NCBI GenBank assembly: GCA_013538855.1
Contig: JABXJS010000244.1
Location: 1 to 34,854 of the forward strand
Reading direction: 5' to 3'
DNA: 34,854 nucleotides
From: Herpetosiphonaceae bacterium
Lineage (GTDB): Bacteria; Chloroflexota; Chloroflexia; Chloroflexales; Herpetosiphonaceae
Shown here: positions 15,143 through 24,705 of the stretch, piece by piece
How the letters are laid out: each line of letters opens with the position of its first letter
Numbering within the stretch: the stretch's first letter is position 1
Notes under the pieces: generated by a model
The model's input: the letters and a program-made list of their open reading frames with translations, nothing else
Database searches by the model: none
What the model was told of the DNA's origin: nothing
Position numbers and translations under genes: made by a program

Positions 15143-16474
15143 ATGTCGCACTATATTTCGATCACCGACCGCGATCGCCAGGCGATGCTTGAGGCCATTG
15201 GCGCTGCGGCGGTTGAAGATCTGTTTGCTGTCGTGCCGACCAGCGTGCGCTTTCCAACGCTGGATCTGCCAGCGGCGCTCTCCGAGGCCGAGGCCGCCAG
15301 CGAGCTACGACGTCTGAGCAGTAAAAACGCCGATGTGCTCACCAATGCCTGCTTTCTAGGCGCTGGCGCATACCATCACTTTATTCCCGCCGCCGTGGAC
15401 TCGATTCTGCGCCGCTCGGAGTTCTATACGGCCTACACGCCCTACCAGCCAGAGCTGGCGCAGGGCACGCTGCAGGCGATCTTTGAGTATCAGTCGCTGA
15501 TGAGCGGCCTGATGCAGATGGATGCGGTCAACGCCTCGCACTACGATGGCGCAACCGCGCTGGCCGAGGGCGCAATCATGGCGCTCAACTCGACGCGCAA
15601 TCGGCGCAAGATCGTGGTGGCACCATCGGTTAACCCACAGTATCGGGCGGTGCTGCGCACCTACACCCAGGGCCTTGGCGTGAGCATTGTTGGCGACGAG
15701 CGACCAGAAGCCAGCTTGGCCGACGTTGTCGCGCTAGTCGATGACAAGACCGCCTGCTTAATCGTGCAGTCGCCAGATTTCTTTGGTACGCTGCATGATC
15801 TCAAGCCAGTCGCCGAGCAGGTGCATGCCGCTGGCGCGCTGCTGCTGATGGCGACCAACCCGGTGGCCCTGGGCCTCTTTCAGACACCAGGCGCTGTTGG
15901 AGCCGATATCGCCGTCGCCGAGGGCCAGCCGCTCGGCATCCCGCTGAGCTTCGGCGGCCCCTACTTGGGCATCTTCGCCTGCACCGAGAAGCTGGTGCGC
16001 AAGATGCCCGGGCGGCTCGCTGGCGCAACCACCGATCTCAACGGCCAGCTTGGCTATGTGCTGACGCTGCAGACCCGCGAGCAGCACATTCGGCGCGAGA
16101 AGGCGACCTCGAATATCTGCACCAATCAGGGGCTGATGGCCTTGGCCGCCACCGTGCACATGGCGCTGCTTGGGCGGCAGGGTCTGCGCCAAGTGGCGGA
16201 GATCTGCTACCATCGTGCGCACTATGCGGCGGCGGAGATCAACAAGCTGGATGGCTACGAGGTGCTGAGTTTCGGGCCATTCTTCCACGAGTTTGTGGTG
16301 CGCTGCCCAGCGCCGGCCGCCGAGATCAACCGTGCGCTTGAGTTCGCCTCGATCATCGGCGGCTACGACCTGTCTGCGGACTATCCCCATCTCGGCAACG
16401 CCATGCTCTTCTGCGTCACCGAGATGAACACGCCTGCGGATATCAACCGCCTAGTAGCGACCTTGAAAGGCTAA
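15143..16474 (+). CDS. gcvPA: Glycine decarboxylase subunit 1 (P protein, alpha)
   Basis: A 443-residue N-terminal-type half of the split P protein. Family blocks are FLGAGAYHHFIPAAVDSILRR, FYTAYTPYQPELAQGTLQAIFEYQSLM, NASHYDGATALAEGA and TSNICTNQGLMALAATVHM. Together with GcvPB it forms the PLP-dependent decarboxylase that transfers the aminomethyl group of glycine to GcvH. This subunit lacks the PLP lysine, as expected. AAGGAA lies just before ATG 15143. The stop codon and the gcvPB start are separated by one base, so the two are translationally coupled. Confidence 0.96.
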   Translation: MSHYISITDRDRQAMLEAIGAAAVEDLFAVVPTSVRFPTLDLPAALSEAEAASELRRLSSKNADVLTNACFLGAGAYHHFIPAAVDSILRRSEFYTAYTPYQPELAQGTLQAIFEYQSLMSGLMQMDAVNASHYDGATALAEGAIMALNSTRNRRKIVVAPSVNPQYRAVLRTYTQGLGVSIVGDERPEASLADVVALVDDKTACLIVQSPDFFGTLHDLKPVAEQVHAAGALLLMATNPVALGLFQTPGAVGADIAVAEGQPLGIPLSFGGPYLGIFACTEKLVRKMPGRLAGATTDLNGQLGYVLTLQTREQHIRREKATSNICTNQGLMALAATVHMALLGRQGLRQVAEICYHRAHYAAAEINKLDGYEVLSFGPFFHEFVVRCPAPAAEINRALEFASIIGGYDLSADYPHLGNAMLFCVTEMNTPADINRLVATLKG

Positions 16475-16475
16475 G

Positions 16476-17984
16476 ATGAACACCTACGAACCACCAATTT
16501 TTGAGCTAAGCGGCTCCGGCAAGGTCGGTGCTTCGCTGCCGGCTGTGGGCGTTCCAACCAGCGAGCTGCCGAGCGAACTGCTGCGCACCGATGATCTACA
16601 AGGGCTGCCAGAGCTGAGCGAGACCGAGGTTGTGCGCCATTTTACGCGCATCTCACAGCGCAACTTCTGCATCGACACTGGTATGTACCCGCTTGGCTCG
16701 TGCACCATGAAGTACAATCCCAAGATCCACGAGGAGGCGGCGCGCCTGCCAGGCTTCGCCCACATCCATCCGCTGCAGGATGAGGCCTCGGTGCAGGGCG
16801 CGCTGCGGCTCAGCTACGAGCTACAGCAGCTGCTGGCCGAAATCGCTGGCTTCGACGAGGTCTGCCTCCAGCCTGCCGCTGGTGCCCAGGGCGAGTTTGC
16901 CGGTATCCTCGTCTTCCGCGCCTACCATCTGGATCGCGGCGATGAGCAGCGCGACGAGGTGCTATGCCCGAACTCGGCCCACGGCACCAACCCAGCAACC
17001 GCAGCCATGGTCGGCTTCAAGGTGATCGAGATCGCCACCGACGCCCGCGGCAACGTTGACCTTGCTGATCTGCGCGCCAAGGTGGGGCCACGCACCGCCG
17101 GCCTGATGCTGACCAACCCCAATACGCTGGGCCTGTTCGATGAGCACGTTCAGGAGGTCGCGCAGATCGTTCACGATGCAGGCGGCCTGATGTACGGCGA
17201 CGGTGCCAACTTCAATGCCATCCTTGGCATTGTGCGGCCAGGCGACGTCGGCTTCGACTTTATGCACTATAACCTACACAAGACCTTTACCACACCGCAC
17301 GGCGGCGGCGGCCCCGGCTGCGGCGCTGTCGGCTGTAAAGCATTTCTCGCGCCCTACCTGCCAGGCCCGATCATCCACCATGAGAATGGGCAGTACACGC
17401 GCTATGTGCCCGAGAAGAGCATCGGGCGGGTGAAGTCGTTTATGGGCAACTTCGGCATGTTCGTGCGCGCCTACACATACATCCGCATGCTCGGCGCGGC
17501 GGGGCTGCGCGAGATCAGCGAGAACGCCGTGCTCAATGCCAACTATTTGCGCGTTAAGCTTCAGGATGTCTACCCTGTGGCCTACGATCGCCCATGCATG
17601 CACGAGGTTGTGCTGCAGGGGAAGCTCAAAGACGCGCCGGACATCCACACGCTGGACATCGCCAAGCGCCTGATCGACTTTGGCTTCCATCCGCCGACAG
17701 TCTACTTCCCGATCAGCGTGGCCGAGGCGATCATGATCGAGCCAACCGAGACTGAGTCGAAGCAGAATCTCGATGCGTTCATCGCCGCTATGCGCCAGAT
17801 CGCCCACGAGGCCGTGGAGACACCAGAGGTGCTGCACGCCGCGCCAACTACCACACCGGTGCGACGCCTCGACGAGGTCGGAGCGGCCCGCAAGCCAGTG
17901 CTCAAGTACGACCGAGCGGCCATCGCTGCGCTGCGCGGCCAAGCAGCCAGCACCGACGACCAGATTGTGCGGCCAACGTACTAG
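16476..17984 (+). CDS. gcvPB: Glycine decarboxylase subunit 2 (P protein, beta)
   Basis: A 502-residue PLP-binding half of the split glycine decarboxylase. K269 in HYNLHKTFTTPHGGGGPGCG is the expected PLP lysine. Other family blocks are GMYPLGSCTMKYNPK, LQPAAGAQGEFAG, CPNSAHGTNPATAAM and MYGDGANFNAILG. The C terminus continues with ~60 residues of less conserved, Ala/Thr-rich sequence. It begins one base after the gcvPA stop and closes the operon; a GC-rich hairpin follows. Confidence 0.96.
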   Translation: MNTYEPPIFELSGSGKVGASLPAVGVPTSELPSELLRTDDLQGLPELSETEVVRHFTRISQRNFCIDTGMYPLGSCTMKYNPKIHEEAARLPGFAHIHPLQDEASVQGALRLSYELQQLLAEIAGFDEVCLQPAAGAQGEFAGILVFRAYHLDRGDEQRDEVLCPNSAHGTNPATAAMVGFKVIEIATDARGNVDLADLRAKVGPRTAGLMLTNPNTLGLFDEHVQEVAQIVHDAGGLMYGDGANFNAILGIVRPGDVGFDFMHYNLHKTFTTPHGGGGPGCGAVGCKAFLAPYLPGPIIHHENGQYTRYVPEKSIGRVKSFMGNFGMFVRAYTYIRMLGAAGLREISENAVLNANYLRVKLQDVYPVAYDRPCMHEVVLQGKLKDAPDIHTLDIAKRLIDFGFHPPTVYFPISVAEAIMIEPTETESKQNLDAFIAAMRQIAHEAVETPEVLHAAPTTTPVRRLDEVGAARKPVLKYDRAAIAALRGQAASTDDQIVRPTY

Positions 17985-18010
17985 TCCTTTAGCGCCTTCG
18001 CAAGCGTAGG

Positions 18011-18045
18011 CACGCGCGCGCTGTTGCCGCAGCAGCGCGCGTGTG
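18011..18045 (+). terminator. GC-rich hairpin after gcvPB
   Basis: Arms 18011-18023 (CACGCGCGCGCTG) and 18033-18045 (CAGCGCGCGTGTG) form a 13-bp stem with one G-U pair. No T run follows, so it may be a weak or factor-assisted terminator or a 3' stabiliser. Confidence 0.55.
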
Positions 18046-18070
18046 CTCCATCGGCGCACAGCCACAGCGG

Positions 18071-18099
18071 TTGGACATTTGTTCTATTTCTGCTATGCT
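18071..18099 (+). promoter_or_regulatory. Promoter of the secreted subtilase
   Basis: TTGGAC (18071-18076) and TATGCT (18094-18099) are spaced by 17 bases, with TG at 18091-18092 making an extended -10. The leader to the ATG would be about 190 bases; I see no recognisable riboswitch in it. Confidence 0.6.
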
Positions 18100-18295
18100 A
18101 CAGCGTACATATTCACATCCGGCGGGACTTTTCAGTCTTGACAACGTGTGCTAAAGTATGCGGCATCCACCCACAGCTACCTATCTAGGGCCAACCATCA
18201 TCACTATTCATCCATCACTACACCATGGGTTTGCTGAGCACTCCTGCTGTCCACCTCAGCAAGCCACGTCGATCCGCAAGGTTAATGGAGGTCCA

Positions 18296-21200
18296 ATGCA
18301 ACACTCACTGTTCCGTAAGCTGGCACTGCTGCTCACGCTCTGCTTCAGCTTCAGCCTGATGCTTGTTCCGGTCACTCAGGCGCAAACACCGCAGCCGAAC
18401 CAAGGCAACACCACAATTGTGGTTGAGCCAGAGCTACAAAAACAGCTCCAGAGCAACCAACAGAGCGGCTACCTGATCTACCTACGCGCCAAGCCCGACC
18501 TCAGCGCTGCCGCCAGCATGCCCTGGAACGAGCGCGGCAAGTTTGTAGCCGAGCAGCTGCAGAAGGCGGCCCAGCTCTCGCAAGCGCCCATCCTAGATTA
18601 TCTCAAGGCCCATGGCGCGGCCTATAAAGCCTTCTGGGTCGATAATATCATCGCTGTTGATCGCTCGGATCAAACCACCTTCAATGGGCTGCTGCGCTTC
18701 AACGGCATTGAGGCGCTGCGCGCTCGCCGCGAGGTCTTCCTGATCGATGGCGAGGACGACCCAGCCGCCGCGCCAGCTGCGCCCAACGCACCAGCGGCCG
18801 TTGAGAGCAACCTCACCCACATCCAGGTGCCTGACGCTTGGGCCTTGGGCTACACCGGCCAGGGCATCGTGGTGGCCAATATCGACACTGGTGTGCGCTA
18901 CACGCACCAGGCGCTGGTGAGCCACTACCGCGGCAACCTCGGCGGCGGCAACTTTGATCACAACTATAGCTGGTGGGACCCCTACGACGGCAGCACTTCA
19001 CCGAATGACTCGCAGAGCCACGGCAGCCACACGATGGGCACGATGGTTGGCGACGATGGCGGCACCAACCAGATCGGCGTCGCACCTGGCGCGCAATGGA
19101 TCGCATGTCAAGGCTTCAATCCATCAGCAACCGATGCTGGACTGCTCGAGTGCGCCCAGTGGGTGCTGGCGCCCTGGGATCTAACTGGCGCAAACCCAGA
19201 TGCAACGAAACGCCCAAACATTGTCAATAACTCCTGGGGCGACTGCGGCCAGTCCTACGATGGCTGGTATCAGTCGGTGCTGGACAACTGGCACGCCTCG
19301 GGCATCTATCCGGTGTTCTCCAACGGCAATGCCAGCAACTGTGGCTACAGCTCACCGCCGGGCCTTAACACCGTCGGCAACCCTGGTCGCTACGGCAACG
19401 TCACCGGTGTTGGCTCCACTGGCACCAACAATGGCCAGTACGCTAATCACTCTAACTGGGGGCCAACCGATAACGCTGATACCGTTAATCCACGTGGCTA
19501 CCCCAACCTCAAGCCACAGGTTGTCGCGCCCGGCGTCTCGATCCGCTCATCGACACACGGCAGCGACACCGAATATGGAACCAAAACCGGCACCTCGATG
19601 TCCGCACCGCATGTCGTGGGCCTGATCGCCCTGATGTGGCAGGCCGCCCCCTGCTTGATCGGCAACTATCAACTCACCGAGACGCTGCTCGAGCAGACCG
19701 CCACGCCCATTCCCTACGCCAGCAATAACGGCGACGAGGGGCCAGGCAACGTGCCCAACCACGCCACTGGCTGGGGCGAGATCAACGCCCTCAATGCAGT
19801 GCAAATAGCAAGCGGAATGTGTGGCCCGCAGGGCGGCCTCGTCGGTCAGGTCACCAACAGTCTGACCAGCAATCCGATCAGCGGTGCCGATCTTGTAGTT
19901 AGCCACAGCATCACGCAAACCTGGAACACCAGCAGCGATAGCAGCGGCATGTACATGCTGACAGTGCCGGCGAACACCTACACGCTGACCGCCACTAAAT
20001 ACGGCTATATCACCAAGGTGATTAACCCTGTCGTTGTCACCGCCGATATGACAACAACGCTGAACATCGCCATGGACCCGCTGCCATCGGCGCTGGTCTC
20101 CGGCACAGTCACCGACAGCGGGCACGGTTGGCCGCTCTACGCGCGCATCAGCGTGCAGCCGAGCGGTGGGCCGCTGATGGTTGTGTACACCGATCCGAGC
20201 GATGGCAGCTACAGCATCAGCCTGCCGCAGTCAAACAGCTACGACTTTACGGTCGAGGCCGTTCAAGCTGGCTATGCGTTCCAGCAGCGCACCGTCAACC
20301 TCGGCACCGGCAATCAGACCGAGGACTTCGTGCTCGCGCCTGACGGCAACTGCTCCGTGCCTGGCTATATCAAGAACGACACCGAGCTGTTCAGCGAGTC
20401 CTTCGACGGCACCACGCTGCCGGTTGGCTGGAGCAACATCGACAACCAGGGCAACGGCCAGGTGTGGCAGTTCAACGATCCAGGTGCAGAGAGCAATCTC
20501 ACCGGCGGCTCCGGCAACTTCGCGATCATCGACAGCGATAACTATGGCAGCAGCGGCCTACAAAATACCGAGCTGCGCACGCCCGCCATCGACGCCAGCG
20601 GTGCCAGTGGCGTGCTGCTCATGTTCAACACCGACTACCGCGACCTCTCCGGCGATCCCGAGGTGGCCGATGTCGACGTCAGCAGCGATGGTGTCAACTG
20701 GACCAACGTGTGGCAAAAGACCACAAACTACCGTGGCCCACATGCTGAAACCGTCGATCTGAGCGCTGTTGCGGCCAACCAGCCTAGCGTCATCGTGCGC
20801 TTCCACTACTACAACGCCTCATGGTCATGGTGGTGGGAGGTTGACGATGTGCGCATTATCAACCGCACCTGCACGCCTGCCGATGCCGGCCTGCTGATCG
20901 GCTTCGTCACTGATGACAACACTGGCCTGCCGATCAATGGCGCAGCCATTACCAACACCAGCACACCGGGCCAGACCACCACATCCATGGCTACGCCTAA
21001 TGACGACAACATCAGCGATGGCTTCTACTCAATGGTGATTACGCCCAGCGGCACGATCAATCTCCAGGCCACGGCCACGAACTATGCCCCCAGCACCCAG
21101 AGCGTCAGCGTTGCCGCTAACGATGTCACGGTGCGCCCGCTGCCGCTCAGCGCAGCTTATGTCCACTTCCAGGGCAACATGAACATGACCGTAGCCCCGG

Positions 21201-22162
21201 ATACCCAGCACTCGTTCCCCACCCAGATGGTCAACAGCGGTGCCGTCAGCACGACTGTGTCGCTGACCGAGGCCACCACTGGTGTGCCCGGCGATGTGCC
21301 GTGGCTGGCGCTCTCCGCCACTACGATGGACATCAACGCCAATGCGACCGCACCGTTCGATGTGCAGATCGATACCACAGGCATGGCCGAGGGCGTCTAT
21401 CAGGCGCAGGTCTGGAGCAGCTATGATCTGCCCTCGCCGTACAGCGCGACGGTGATGACCGTTACGCTGACCGTTGCCAACACCACGCTCCAGCTTGATA
21501 CGCCGACCACCACGCTCATGGGCGATCCAGGCAGCACCGTGAGCTTCAGCGCCTATGTCACCAACACCGGCGCAACCACCGATACCATCGACGTAGCGCT
21601 GACTGGCGCAACCTGGAACTTCACACCCAGCAGCACCCAGGTTGGCCCGCTGGGGCCAGGCGCAGGCACAATGATCACGGTCGATGCACTGATCCCCGCC
21701 AGCGCACTGAGCGGCGCAAGCGATAGCGCGACACTGACGGTCACCTCGCAGAACGACGCACAGTCCACCGCGAGCGCCACGCTGACCGCTGTGGCCAACA
21801 CGGTGTACGGCGTTGATCTGAGCGGGCAGACGCTCCAGCAGTCGGGCATGCCCAGCACAACCGTCACCTACACGCTCATGCTCCAGAACACCGGCAACAC
21901 CACTGACACCTTCGATATCGCGCTCAGCGGCGCGGCCTGGAGCACCAGCAGCGATCAGTCCAGTGTGATGCTCGCCGCAGGTGCCAGCACAATGATCGAG
22001 GTGTACGTGAGCATCCCCGGCAGCGCTGCCAACAGTGACAGCGACAGCGCAACCGTTACCGTAACCTCGCAGGCTGACAACAGCACCCAAGCCGAGGTAA
22101 CGCTGACAACATCCGTCGGCGCAACACAGTATCGGTCCTTCATTCCAGTGCTGCTCAAGTAG
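18296..22162 (+). CDS. Secreted S8 (subtilisin-family) serine protease, multidomain
   Basis: A 1288-residue exported protease. A Sec signal peptide (KLALLLTLCFSFSLMLVPV, then TQAQ) is followed by an I9-like propeptide region (YLIYLRAKPDLS...) and the S8 domain with D197 (NIDTGV), H242 (SHGSHTMGT) and S434 (GTSMSAPH). Downstream are a carboxypeptidase-regulatory-like repeat (GGLVGQVTNSLTSNPISGADL), a second such repeat (SALVSGTVTDSGHGWPLYA), a MAM/cleaved-adhesin-like domain (GTTLPVGWSNIDNQGNGQVW), a third (GLLIGFVTDDNTGLPINGA), and two NEW3-like Ig repeats of ~100 residues near the end. The protein ends YRSFIPVLLK. ATG 18296 has GGAGG (18287-18291) and starts the signal peptide; the earlier in-frame ATG at 18158 is rejected. 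A promoter and a strong terminator flank it. Confidence 0.92.
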   Translation: MQHSLFRKLALLLTLCFSFSLMLVPVTQAQTPQPNQGNTTIVVEPELQKQLQSNQQSGYLIYLRAKPDLSAAASMPWNERGKFVAEQLQKAAQLSQAPILDYLKAHGAAYKAFWVDNIIAVDRSDQTTFNGLLRFNGIEALRARREVFLIDGEDDPAAAPAAPNAPAAVESNLTHIQVPDAWALGYTGQGIVVANIDTGVRYTHQALVSHYRGNLGGGNFDHNYSWWDPYDGSTSPNDSQSHGSHTMGTMVGDDGGTNQIGVAPGAQWIACQGFNPSATDAGLLECAQWVLAPWDLTGANPDATKRPNIVNNSWGDCGQSYDGWYQSVLDNWHASGIYPVFSNGNASNCGYSSPPGLNTVGNPGRYGNVTGVGSTGTNNGQYANHSNWGPTDNADTVNPRGYPNLKPQVVAPGVSIRSSTHGSDTEYGTKTGTSMSAPHVVGLIALMWQAAPCLIGNYQLTETLLEQTATPIPYASNNGDEGPGNVPNHATGWGEINALNAVQIASGMCGPQGGLVGQVTNSLTSNPISGADLVVSHSITQTWNTSSDSSGMYMLTVPANTYTLTATKYGYITKVINPVVVTADMTTTLNIAMDPLPSALVSGTVTDSGHGWPLYARISVQPSGGPLMVVYTDPSDGSYSISLPQSNSYDFTVEAVQAGYAFQQRTVNLGTGNQTEDFVLAPDGNCSVPGYIKNDTELFSESFDGTTLPVGWSNIDNQGNGQVWQFNDPGAESNLTGGSGNFAIIDSDNYGSSGLQNTELRTPAIDASGASGVLLMFNTDYRDLSGDPEVADVDVSSDGVNWTNVWQKTTNYRGPHAETVDLSAVAANQPSVIVRFHYYNASWSWWWEVDDVRIINRTCTPADAGLLIGFVTDDNTGLPINGAAITNTSTPGQTTTSMATPNDDNISDGFYSMVITPSGTINLQATATNYAPSTQSVSVAANDVTVRPLPLSAAYVHFQGNMNMTVAPDTQHSFPTQMVNSGAVSTTVSLTEATTGVPGDVPWLALSATTMDINANATAPFDVQIDTTGMAEGVYQAQVWSSYDLPSPYSATVMTVTLTVANTTLQLDTPTTTLMGDPGSTVSFSAYVTNTGATTDTIDVALTGATWNFTPSSTQVGPLGPGAGTMITVDALIPASALSGASDSATLTVTSQNDAQSTASATLTAVANTVYGVDLSGQTLQQSGMPSTTVTYTLMLQNTGNTTDTFDIALSGAAWSTSSDQSSVMLAAGASTMIEVYVSIPGSAANSDSDSATVTVTSQADNSTQAEVTLTTSVGATQYRSFIPVLLK

Positions 22163-22177
22163 TAGCACCTGCGGACC

Positions 22178-22218
22178 AGTGCGGCAGAGGATACCTAATC
22201 CTCTGCCGCACTTTTTTT
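22178..22218 (+). terminator. Intrinsic terminator after subtilase
   Basis: A perfect 15-bp stem: 22178-22192 (AGTGCGGCAGAGGAT) with 22198-22212, loop ACCTA, then a run of seven T to 22218. Confidence 0.97.
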
Positions 22219-22325
22219 AGTGCTAAACCGGGATAGGACTGGAGTGCTCTTTCCAGCAGCTTAAAAACTCGTTATCATACACCTAATAATTATCTTGGTT
22301 TGATCATTTGAGCATATAGAGATTC

Positions 22326-23201
22326 ATGACACACTCCTCCCCTAATTCATCCAACAGCGCGGCGCTGATCAGTGCGCTTCAGCAGCAAGTTGGCGCGCTA
22401 GAGACGCAGCTAAGCGCAGCAGAGCCATTCATTCTTTTGGCCGAGCGCGCACCTGATGGCATCAGCATCGTCGATATGCAGCAGGTTATCCTGTACGCCA
22501 ACCCCGCCTATCAGAAAATGACGGGCTATGGTGCGCAGACTATCGGCCTCACAATGGAAAAAGTGCTTGCGCCCAATGCGCTTGACCGCATTCGTCTGCA
22601 CATCGACGAGCTGTTCAACACCGGCAGCCTCGATATGGTCATCCAGTATCAGCGCGCCGACGGCAGCATCTTCAGCGGCCATATCTCCAGCTTTCTGCTG
22701 CCAGGCAGCGTGCTGGAGGATCACAAGATCGTCACGATCACCCGCGACATCACCGAGTATCTCCAGTCGAACGCAGAGCGCGCCAGCCTGCGCGAGCAAG
22801 TCATCGCCGCTCAGCGCGAGGCGCTACGTGAGCTGTCTACGCCAACCATCCCCATCACCGACGGCGTGCTGGTCATGCCGCTGATCGGCACGATCGACAG
22901 CCACCGCGCCCAGCAGATCATCGAGACTCTGCTGAGCGAGGTCGCCGAGCACCAGGCGCACACCGCCATCATCGACATCACCGGCGTTGGTGTGGTTGAC
23001 ACGCAGGTCGCCAACGCGCTGATCAAGGCCGCCAATGCTGTGCGCCTGCTTGGCGCAGAGGTTGAGCTTACTGGCGTGCGCCCCGAGGTCGCCCAGACCC
23101 TCGTGGGACTTGGCGTGAGCCTGGAGGGCATCGCCACCTACAGCACGCTACAGGCCGGTGTGACCGTCGCCCTGCGCAAATCGAAAATCAAATTGCACTA
23201 A
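22326..23201 (+). CDS. PAS-STAS regulator, RsbR-type
   Basis: A 291-residue cytoplasmic signalling protein. A short N-terminal coiled-coil region (ISALQQQVGALETQLSAAE) is followed by a PAS domain (ERAPDGISIVDMQQVILYANPAYQKMTGY ... ITRDITEYLQ, residues ~40-150). A linker helix leads to a C-terminal STAS domain (residues ~175-285) with TPTIPITDGVLVMPLIGTID and IIDITGVGVVDTQVANALIKA. The two threonines in these STAS blocks (ITGVGVVDT and the ELSTPTIPI region) correspond to positions phosphorylated in RsbR stressosome proteins. A sensory role feeding a stressosome or partner-switch is inferred; no kinase or RsbS/RsbT gene is nearby. The ribosome site before ATG 22326 is weak (GAGA). Confidence 0.85.
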   Translation: MTHSSPNSSNSAALISALQQQVGALETQLSAAEPFILLAERAPDGISIVDMQQVILYANPAYQKMTGYGAQTIGLTMEKVLAPNALDRIRLHIDELFNTGSLDMVIQYQRADGSIFSGHISSFLLPGSVLEDHKIVTITRDITEYLQSNAERASLREQVIAAQREALRELSTPTIPITDGVLVMPLIGTIDSHRAQQIIETLLSEVAEHQAHTAIIDITGVGVVDTQVANALIKAANAVRLLGAEVELTGVRPEVAQTLVGLGVSLEGIATYSTLQAGVTVALRKSKIKLH

Positions 23202-23338
23202 TCACCGCACAGGCGCAGCTTCACCACTGCGCCTGCCCCACCTAGCTACACCTCAGCCTACATCGGCGGCACATTGAAGACTCGCACCTGATCAGTACAA
23301 TCATGCGTAACCACCTGAAGCCAAAGGAGTTTGCTGAT

Positions 23339-24652
23339 ATGATCACGCGCCTGATTCGCCGCCTCATCCTCGCGCTGGTGCGGCTATACTATCCTCGCAT
23401 CGAAGTTGAAGGAGCCGAGAATCTGCCCACCGCCGGGCCAGTCATTTTTGTGCTCAACCATCCCAACGGCTTGCTCGACCCGCTGCTACTGATGATCGCC
23501 ACCAAGCAGCCAGTCTCATTCCTGGCCAAAGATACCTTCTTTCGGAATCCGCTTGGGCGACTGCTGATGCGCATGTTTACCGCCCTGCCGGTCTACCGCC
23601 AGCGCGATGCCAGCGGCGACGATACGCGCACCAAAAATGAGCAGACTTTTGCCCGCTGTCGCACGCTGCTTGACCAAGGCCGCGCCCTCGCGCTCTTTCC
23701 TGAGGGCACAACGCACTCGGAGCCGCGCCTGCTGCCGCTGCGCAGCGGAGCCGCCCGCATCGCGCTCAGCGCCGAGGCCCAACAGGGCTGGCGGGGCACG
23801 ATCCAGGTGGTGCCGGTCGGTCTATGGTACGAAGATAAGCAGTTGTTCCGCTCAAGCGTGCTGCTGATCGTGGGCAAGCCGTTCACGCTCGAGCAGCAGC
23901 ACGCCACCTACACGACCAATCCTGAGCAGGCTGTGGCGCAGACCACCGCCACAATTGCCGCTAGCCTGGGCACAGTGATGTTTCAGGCCCACAACGCTGA
24001 GCTTGTGCGCGGCCTCCCGCTGGTCGTCGAGTGGACTGTCGAGCACCTCCAGCACGCACGCCAGCAGCCAACTCCCAACCAGATGCTCGCCGCCTGCACA
24101 CGCCTCGCGCACAACAACCCGCAGCAGCTGGCCACGTTGGCCGATCAAGCCCGCCGCTATGCGCGCATCCTACGCATGCTCGGCATCGCCGATCCCTGGT
24201 CGGCAGAGCTCCCCCTGGCCCGCCGCGTAAAGTTTTGGATGTTTAGTCTGTGGTTGATTCTCGGCTGGCCGCTGGCCGCGCTCGGCTGGCTGCTCAGCTA
24301 TGGCCCATATCGCCTCGGTGGTCTGATCGCAGGTCGATTAACCAGCGAGGTGCAGGTGCTCGGCACGATGAAGCTGATCGCTGGCGCGATTCTGGTGCCG
24401 ATTGGCTGGCTGATCGCTGCTGGCTGGATGGCGTGGCTGTTTGACTGGCGCTGGGCCGTGGGCACCATCGCGCTCGCACCGCTGCTCGCCTACAGCGCCC
24501 TCCGCTGGAGCGAGATCTGGCGCGAGGTGCGCGAGAGCATCGCCGCAACCTGGCTGCGTGTGTTCGAGCGCAAACTCACCGATCAGCTCCTGCAGCGGCG
24601 GCAAGCCCTGGCCCAGGCGGTAGTGCGCACCGTCCTCCAGCTCAACGACTGA
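23339..24652 (+). CDS. PlsC-type glycerolipid acyltransferase
   Basis: A 437-residue membrane-associated acyltransferase. Its N-terminal half has the PlsC/LPLAT motifs: the histidine block NHPNGLLDPLLL (here H-x5-D), FFRNPLGRLLMRMFTALPVYR and the FPEGTTHSEPRLLPLRSGAARIAL block with EGT. Such enzymes transfer acyl chains to (lyso)phosphatidic acid or related glycerolipids. The C-terminal half has at least two hydrophobic hairpins (WLILGWPLAALGWLL; GAILVPIGWLIAAGWMAWLF and the next TIALAPLLAYSAL), so it is anchored in the membrane. This two-part form is longer than a minimal PlsC. ATG 23339 has AAAGGAG (23323-23329) 9 bases upstream; an ATG at 23303 lacks this. Confidence 0.87.
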   Translation: MITRLIRRLILALVRLYYPRIEVEGAENLPTAGPVIFVLNHPNGLLDPLLLMIATKQPVSFLAKDTFFRNPLGRLLMRMFTALPVYRQRDASGDDTRTKNEQTFARCRTLLDQGRALALFPEGTTHSEPRLLPLRSGAARIALSAEAQQGWRGTIQVVPVGLWYEDKQLFRSSVLLIVGKPFTLEQQHATYTTNPEQAVAQTTATIAASLGTVMFQAHNAELVRGLPLVVEWTVEHLQHARQQPTPNQMLAACTRLAHNNPQQLATLADQARRYARILRMLGIADPWSAELPLARRVKFWMFSLWLILGWPLAALGWLLSYGPYRLGGLIAGRLTSEVQVLGTMKLIAGAILVPIGWLIAAGWMAWLFDWRWAVGTIALAPLLAYSALRWSEIWREVRESIAATWLRVFERKLTDQLLQRRQALAQAVVRTVLQLND

Positions 24653-24662
24653 GCAGCGAGCG

Positions 24663-24671
24663 TGCTATAAT
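24663..24671 (+). promoter_or_regulatory. Extended -10 promoter of the Nudix-MazG gene
   Basis: TGCTATAAT at 24663-24671 is an extended -10 with consensus TATAAT. The expected -35 region is poor and overlaps the end of the acyltransferase gene. Confidence 0.5.
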
Positions 24672-24705
24672 CCAGCTAGAGCCTAATCCGTAGAGGAGCA
24701 CACCA

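Noticed and set aside
21029-22168. Minus-strand ORF of 379 codons
   Set aside because: It lies opposite the Ig-like repeats of the subtilase; Gly/Arg/His-rich translation with no domain and no ribosome site.
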